From Actinomycetota bacterium (GTDB taxonomy: Bacteria; Actinomycetota; Rubrobacteria; Rubrobacterales; Rubrobacteraceae), in contig JAIVIG010000351.1 of the NCBI GenBank assembly GCA_020200675.1, forward strand, positions 1 through 11,809: a stretch of 11,809 nucleotides of DNA. The letters are read 5' to 3'. Position 1 is the stretch's first letter. Each line of letters starts with the position of its first letter. The position numbers were made by a program, and so were the translations under genes. The notes under the pieces are model-generated. The model saw nothing but the letters and a program-made list of their open reading frames with translations, was not told the origin of the DNA and ran no database searches. Of this stretch, positions 8,004 to 11,809 are shown in pieces.

Positions 8004-8828
8004 CTACCCGAGGGCAACGTCGAGGGTCATCATGACCGCGAAGCCTACCATGAGCGACATGGTCGCGAGGTCGGCGTACCCGCCCCTCTGGGACTCGGGT
8101 ATCAGCTCCTCGACGACGACGAAGATCATGGCTCCCGCGGCGAAGGCCAGAGCGTAGGGCAACAGGGGCTGGGCAAGCGTCACGGCGACGACCCCTGCCA
8201 CCCCCGCGATTGGCTCGACGACTGCCGAGAGCTGCCCGTAGAAGAAGCTCTTGCCCGGGGCTACGCCCTCACGCCTCAAGGGCATGGAGACGGCGGTCCC
8301 CTCGGGGAAGTTCTGGATGCCGATGCCGACGGCGAGCGCCGCGGCCGCCCCGAGCGAGGATGCCTCGGGCACCCCCGGTATCCCTGCCGCGACCGCCCCG
8401 AAGGCGACCCCCACGGCGAGCCCCTCGGGAATGTTGTGCAGCGTTATGGCCGAGACGAGCAGAACGCTCCTGTGCCAGCTGGTCTTTATCCCCTCGGCCT
8501 CCCGCATAGGGCTCCTGGGATGCAGGTGCGGCAACACCCGGTCGAGGCCCCGCAGAAAGATCCCCCCGGCCATAAACCCAACTACCGCCGGTATCCACGG
8601 TTAGATGCCCCCGGCCTCCGCGAACTCGACGGACGGCGCCAGAAGCGAGAAGTAACTCGCCGCGATCATTACCCCGGCCGCGAAACCGAGCATGGCGTCC
8701 AGCACCCAGCGCTTGACCTCCCTGGTCAGAAAGACCAGCGCCGCCCCGAGCATCGTCATCCCCCACGTGAAACCCGTCGCGATCAACACCTGCACGACCG
8801 GCGAGAGATCCCTGAGAGCCTCTACCAA
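8004..8828 (-). pseudogene. ZIP-family metal transporter (GufA type), interrupted by an in-frame TAA
   Basis: One continuous reading frame of 274 positions is split by a single TAA at 8603-8601. The N-terminal part (75 residues from TTG 8828; a TAA at 8843-8841 rules out an earlier start) has LGFAAGVMIAASYFSLLAPSVE, a GufA signature. Straight after the stop the frame continues PWIPAVVGFMAGGIFLRGLDR. It then gives LHNIPEGLAVGVAFG (transport-site helix 4, about 129-143), IQNFPEGTAVSMPLRREG (helix 5, with Gln where many have His) and VVEELIPES near the end. ZIP proteins import divalent metals such as Zn, Fe or Mn. No frame is lost and both sides are well conserved, so the lesion is a recent nonsense change, a split gene or a sequence error. 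A restart at ATG 8573 has no good ribosome site. Confidence 0.85.
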
Positions 8829-8945
8829 CGCAGTATGCCTTTAGATGCCAGCTCCGCAGGCTCGACCGGTCTGCAACCTACCGATTCCACGCTCTTATTA
8901 ATAACATCCAGGGCTCCACTTTGGAGCTCCGACCCCGGCCTTCGG
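8829..8945 (-). promoter_or_regulatory. Region upstream of the GufA gene: AT palindrome and hairpin
   Basis: I see no gene here beyond the Nramp tail described separately. TTATTAATAA at 8895-8904 is a perfect 10-base palindrome made only of A and T in a GC-rich setting, about 67 bases before the GufA start. It could be a -10 region or an operator. GCTCCA-CTT-TGGAGC at 8913-8927, extendable to 8 pairs, forms a hairpin between this palindrome and the gene behind it. No T-tract follows, so I do not call a terminator. Function is not demonstrated. Confidence 0.3.
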
Positions 8946-8984
8946 TTAGCCGAAGAAGGCCTGGCAGACGAGAAACACGTTCAC
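8946..8984 (-). pseudogene. 3' remnant of a second Nramp (MntH-like) gene
   Basis: Read on the minus strand this gives VNVFLVCQAFFG followed by TAA. It matches the last residues of the intact Nramp gene at the right edge, LNVFLLYQTFLG plus stop. At DNA level 8946-8983 and 11356-11393 agree at 32 of 38 positions, which is far beyond chance. Nothing upstream of these 13 codons belongs to Nramp: the stop codon of the ZIP-like permease gene (8988-8986) sits right at the junction. The rest of this copy has therefore been deleted. The stop region also forms a stem, CTTCGG-TTAG-CCGAAG, at 8940-8955. Confidence 0.7.
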
Positions 8985-8985
8985 T

Positions 8986-10191
8986 CTAAGCGGCAACCAA
9001 GAGACCCGTCACGTACATGATAGCTATCCCGGCCGTGAGCCCCGCAAGGTTCGAGGCCGAGAGCGAAGCGGAGAGGGATGGCGCTTTGTTACCTTCTTTC
9101 CGGGCGGAATCCTTCAGAAGTAGCTTCCCCACCTCATAGATGACCTGAAGGATGGCCCCGGCACCAACGGCCAGGAACAGAGCCGCCAGGAGGTTCGAGA
9201 AGGCGAAGCCTCCGATCAAGGTTCCCAGAATGGCCGGGCCTCCGCCAAGTAGCGCCAGCCAGACGAAGTGGATGAGGCGCGGCCTCTTCTCTTTCAAGAT
9301 GGGTGCAGCGATGCCGACACCCTCGGTAATGTTGTGCAGGGTAAAGCCGACCACCAGGAAGGCTCCCAAAGCCGCCTCCCCGAGGGCGAACGCCGCCCCG
9401 ATGGCCAGCCCTTCTCCCAGGTTGTGCAGACCGATACCGAAGGAAATCCGGTAGGAGGTTCCGAGCCGGCTCTCCTCTTCGGGTTCGCGCCGGAACAGGC
9501 GAGCGACGCCCAGGAGCCCCAGCACCGTCAGTAAGGCTACCAGGATCACCAGCGGTATACCAGAGAAGATCCCCGGCAACTCAGCGGCGGATTCTATCGC
9601 CTCCTCCAACGTGTCTATGACCAGGAAGGCCAACAGCCCTACCGTGAGCGCCAGGACGAAGTTCATCCCCGCCCTGCCGAGGCGTCTCAGGAACGGGTAC
9701 CACAGCAGCCCCAGCGCAACCGGCACTACCCCGACGTAGGTCCCGATGAGTGCGTAGCTAAAGAAGGTCTCGCCCGTAAATCCGGGCGTGAGCACCGCCA
9801 CAGGCACCTCCGCATCGAAGGTGGTTCCCGTCGAGGTTATGAGTTTCATCTCGTATGCTTCACTCTCGACCCACGAGTAGGGGATGGTCACCTCCGCCGA
9901 ACCGAGCCGCGGAATCGTGTTGTCTGGCTCCACCCGAAAGTCCCAAAGCGCGTCGTTCACCACGATCTGACTCAGCGTGACAGGCTCCGGACCGCCGTTG
10001 CGGACACTCAGGACGAACTCGTACTCCGTCGGCAGATCCACACGCTGGACGCTCAAGTCTTCCACGGGCGGTAGGTCATCCCTCTCTACTCCCGCCCCGT
10101 TGAGCACGATGAAGGCCAACAGCACCCCCAGGCCCAGGAGCGGCAGGAGCCCCAAAAGTATCCAAGCTGGTCCGCGTTCCTCTCGTCCCAT
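8986..10191 (-). CDS. ZIP-family metal permease with N-terminal extracytoplasmic domain
   Basis: A 401-residue membrane protein. Residues 9-31 form an N-terminal membrane anchor. Residues about 45-135 are a beta-rich stretch (YEFVLSVRNGGPEPVTLSQI, later SAEVTIPYSW) that looks like an Ig-like domain outside the membrane. About eight hydrophobic segments follow. Two carry the ZIP transport motifs FGIGLHNLGEGLAIGAAF (His256, Asn257, Glu260) and FTLHNITEGVGIAAPI (His286, Asn287, Glu290). Ordinary ZIPs are about 250-310 residues and lack the ectodomain. The ATG lies 4 bases after the multicopper oxidase stop, and its AAGGAG is inside that gene's last codons, so the two are tightly co-translated. 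I infer uptake of a metal handled by the oxidase. The last few C-terminal residues may have been altered at the Nramp-tail junction. Confidence 0.85.
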   Translation of the reverse strand: MGREERGPAWILLGLLPLLGLGVLLAFIVLNGAGVERDDLPPVEDLSVQRVDLPTEYEFVLSVRNGGPEPVTLSQIVVNDALWDFRVEPDNTIPRLGSAEVTIPYSWVESEAYEMKLITSTGTTFDAEVPVAVLTPGFTGETFFSYALIGTYVGVVPVALGLLWYPFLRRLGRAGMNFVLALTVGLLAFLVIDTLEEAIESAAELPGIFSGIPLVILVALLTVLGLLGVARLFRREPEEESRLGTSYRISFGIGLHNLGEGLAIGAAFALGEAALGAFLVVGFTLHNITEGVGIAAPILKEKRPRLIHFVWLALLGGGPAILGTLIGGFAFSNLLAALFLAVGAGAILQVIYEVGKLLLKDSARKEGNKAPSLSASLSASNLAGLTAGIAIMYVTGLLVAA

Positions 10192-10195
10192 CCTG

Positions 10196-11221
10196 CTACT
10201 CCTTTACGTCGAAGAGGCCCATCCAGCCGAGCTCGGCGAACTCGCTGACGTGGGCGTGGAACATGAACCGCCCGGGGAAGTCGTAGCGGAACTCCATGAT
10301 CCCCCGCTCCCCCTGGGCGAACATCTTCGTGTCGGTGAACTCCGAGGGCTCGAGCCTCGTACCCGTCGGGTAGTAGTTAAAGAAGTTGGCGTGCGTGTGG
10401 AAGCTGTTTATGAAGTCGAACTCCAGCACGTTGACTACGTACACCCGGATCAACTCCCCCTTCTTTATCTCTATGGGGTTTTTCTGGTAGTGGAAAGCCA
10501 CCGTGTTCACGGCGTAGACCTCGTTCTCACCATCGAAGTTGGTGTCGAAGCCGTTCATGACCATGACCATCTCGTCGGCCTCTTCGCGCCCCTCTTCGGG
10601 GTCGATGATGAACGCCCCGTAGAGCCCCTTCTCGATGTGCTTCCTCAGGGGCGAGGTGTGGCAGTGGTAGAGGTGCATCCCGAACGGCTCGGCGTCGAAC
10701 TCGTAGGTAAACTCTTCGCCCGGTCCCACGAGCTCGAAGACCCCGTCCATGTTGGCCGGGTGGAAGCCGTGGAAGTGGATCGTGTGCGGGTGCGCGCCCT
10801 GGTTCTTGAACACGACCCGCAACCGCTCCCCTTCCGTGGCCCGGAGCGTCGGACCGGGCACCTGCCCGTTGTAGGCCCAGGCCGGATACGTCACTCCCGG
10901 TGCGACCTCGATCTCGACGTCCTCCGCCGTAAGCTCGTACTCCCGGACGGTCCTCCCACCCTCCCGACGTTCCTCTCCCCGATAGAAATCCCTCAAAAAT
11001 TTGGACGGATCGAAGCCCGAGGTGTCCACGTTACCCGTGGTTTCGTTACCTCCGTGAGAGCTGTGCGCAGTTCCCTCCTGACTACCATCACCCCCTTGAC
11101 CCTTCTCCTGACTCTGGACTCGGTTCACGTGGGCTCCCAGGAGCGCGCCAGAAACCCCCAGCGTCCCCGCGGCTCGTAGGAAATCCCGACGGGAGACACC
11201 ACGTTCCTTAGCTCCGCCCAT
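10196..11221 (-). CDS. Tat-exported two-domain multicopper oxidase
   Basis: A 341-residue exported cupredoxin enzyme. SRRDFL at 10-15 followed by a hydrophobic stretch to Ala30 is a twin-arginine signal, so it is exported folded; a charged Gly/Ser-rich linker runs to about 68. Domain 1 has NQGAHPHTIHFHGFH (His144, His149, His151) and YHCHTSPLRKHIEKGLYG (His186, Cys187, His188, His195). Domain 2 has SFHTHANFF (His275, His277) and FMFHAHVSEF (His322, His324). That gives eight histidines for a trinuclear centre and one type 1 copper in domain 1, the layout of the NirK-like (type C) two-domain class. The axial position is Leu200 rather than Met. GAGGAG lies 6 bases before the ATG. Full-length and intact; the substrate is unproven, and metal oxidation is suggested by the adjoining permease and iron box. 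Confidence 0.9.
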   Translation of the reverse strand: MGGAKERGVSRRDFLRAAGTLGVSGALLGAHVNRVQSQEKGQGGDGSQEGTAHSSHGGNETTGNVDTSGFDPSKFLRDFYRGEERREGGRTVREYELTAEDVEIEVAPGVTYPAWAYNGQVPGPTLRATEGERLRVVFKNQGAHPHTIHFHGFHPANMDGVFELVGPGEEFTYEFDAEPFGMHLYHCHTSPLRKHIEKGLYGAFIIDPEEGREEADEMVMVMNGFDTNFDGENEVYAVNTVAFHYQKNPIEIKKGELIRVYVVNVLEFDFINSFHTHANFFNYYPTGTRLEPSEFTDTKMFAQGERGIMEFRYDFPGRFMFHAHVSEFAELGWMGLFDVKE

Positions 11222-11257
11222 CCGTAACTCCTCTCATCACGCCCGCAGGTTGCCGAG

Positions 11258-11276
11258 TATTTTTAGCCTAACCTAA
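11258..11276 (-). promoter_or_regulatory. IdeR/DtxR-type iron box in the multicopper oxidase promoter
   Basis: On the minus strand TTAGGTTAGGCTAAAAATA matches the known IdeR box TTAGGTTAGGCTAACCTAA at 15 of 19 positions, including the first 14 in a row. It lies about 36 bases before the oxidase start and touches the likely -10 region. Metal-loaded IdeR/DtxR bound there would block transcription, so the oxidase and permease should be made when iron (or manganese, for an MntR-like relative) is scarce. Confidence 0.75.
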
Positions 11277-11304
11277 ATTAACTTGATAGCCCTCCCTTTG
11301 TCAA
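11275..11304 (-). promoter_or_regulatory. Promoter of the multicopper oxidase/ZIP operon
   Basis: A perfect TTGACA lies at 11304-11299 on the minus strand. At 17-18 bases it is followed by a weak -10, TTAATT or TAATTT (11281-11275), in an AT-rich stretch. The iron box begins at this -10 and extends over the expected start site. The -35 is strong and the -10 poor. Confidence 0.55.
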
Positions 11305-11355
11305 GAGTTTCTTCGCACTAATTTCCTGTCAGCATCGTCTTCTCGGCGAGGATCA

Positions 11356-11809
11356 TCAGCCGAGGAAGGTCTGGTAGAGGAGGAACACGTTCAGGGAGAC
11401 GATAAGCGCGACGACGACCGTCGCCACCGCGGTGGTGAGGCGGTGGTTGACCAGCCCCCCCATAAGGCCCCGGTTGCGGCAGAAGATCAGGAGCGGTATC
11501 AACGCGAAGGGGATGCCGAAGGAGAGCACGACCTGGCTAAGGACCAGCGCGTAGCTAGCGTTGACGCCGATGGCGAGTATCACGAGGGCCGGGGTCATCG
11601 TGATCAGGCGCCTCAGCCACAACGGTATCTGGCGGTTGATGAACCCTTGCATGACGACCTGCCCGCTCATGGTGCCGACCGACGAGCTGGAGAAGCCGCT
11701 GGCCAGCAGGGCCACGCCGAAGATGATAGCCGCGTTGTCGCTGACCAGCACACGAAGTTGTTCGAAGGCGAGGTCTATGTCCCCGACGTCGGTAAGGCCG
11801 TTGGCGTTG
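11356..11809 (-). CDS. Nramp-family divalent metal transporter, C-terminal part
   Basis: About 151 C-terminal residues of a membrane transporter that enters from the right edge of the window; its 5' part is not visible. The frame is open to the edge and starts NANGLTDVGDIDLAFEQLRV. It continues with the Nramp hallmarks LLASGFSSSSVGTMSGQVVM and QGFINRQIPLWLRRLITM, then three more hydrophobic segments and ends LNVFLLYQTFLG. Nramp (MntH) proteins import Mn2+ or Fe2+ with protons. The DPGN and MPH metal-site motifs lie outside the window, so selectivity cannot be judged. It is followed, same strand, by the multicopper oxidase after 134 bases containing an independent promoter. Its last codons are duplicated at 8946-8983. 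Confidence 0.9.
   Translation of the reverse strand, partial: NANGLTDVGDIDLAFEQLRVLVSDNAAIIFGVALLASGFSSSSVGTMSGQVVMQGFINRQIPLWLRRLITMTPALVILAIGVNASYALVLSQVVLSFGIPFALIPLLIFCRNRGLMGGLVNHRLTTAVATVVVALIVSLNVFLLYQTFLG

Noticed and set aside
8940..8961. Stem CTTCGG-TTAG-CCGAAG as a rho-independent terminator for the oxidase/permease operon
   Set aside because: No T-run follows on the minus strand, and part of the stem is explained by the Nramp tail coding sequence.
10196..11221. Multicopper oxidase as a copper nitrite reductase (NirK)
   Set aside because: The HCH motif and four domain 2 histidines support a full trinuclear oxygen-reducing centre; the axial Met is replaced by Leu, and no denitrification genes are nearby.
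1..11809. CRISPR arrays, tRNA or rRNA genes, insertion sequences or phage genes
   Set aside because: No regularly spaced repeats, no tRNA-like or rRNA-like stretch and no transposase or integrase frame were seen by eye.

Overview
The window is GC-rich, with G or C at most third codon positions. It uses ATG, GTG and TTG starts and has Shine-Dalgarno sites in front of most genes. The gene types, the two-domain multicopper oxidase, a Gram-positive style glycosyltransferase 9 and an IdeR/DtxR-type iron box point to an actinobacterium. My best guess is a Rubrobacter-like lineage, but this rests on overall resemblance and no phylogenetic marker is present.

Left part, plus strand (1-5046): the last 34 codons of a short-chain dehydrogenase, then a short degenerate heptanucleotide repeat. 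Next come an aldehyde dehydrogenase and a GT9 family glycosyltransferase, whose reading frames overlap by 23 bases. A gap of about 390 bases follows, holding a possible small minus-strand gene. After it lies a two-gene unit of an APC amino acid permease and a universal stress protein.

Middle part, minus strand (4989-8828): this stretch is visibly decaying. In transcription order it holds a GufA-type ZIP metal transporter interrupted by one in-frame TAA, an intact SAM methyltransferase, a UMF1/Atg22-type MFS transporter with an apparent internal deletion and frameshift, and nagA (N-acetylglucosamine-6-phosphate deacetylase), which has lost its 3' third where it meets uspA.

Right part, minus strand (8946-11809): a metal-handling cluster. 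An Nramp (MntH-like) transporter runs in from the right edge. It is followed by a Tat-exported two-domain multicopper oxidase and, 4 bases later, a ZIP-family permease with an unusual N-terminal extracytoplasmic domain. A near-consensus iron box overlaps the promoter in front of the oxidase. Directly behind the permease gene lie the last 13 codons of a second Nramp gene, 32/38 identical in DNA to the end of the intact one. The oxidase plus permease pair looks like an iron-regulated, oxidase-coupled metal-uptake unit, analogous in logic to yeast Fet3/Ftr1 but with a ZIP-type permease. This is the most interesting system in the window; its function is inferred.
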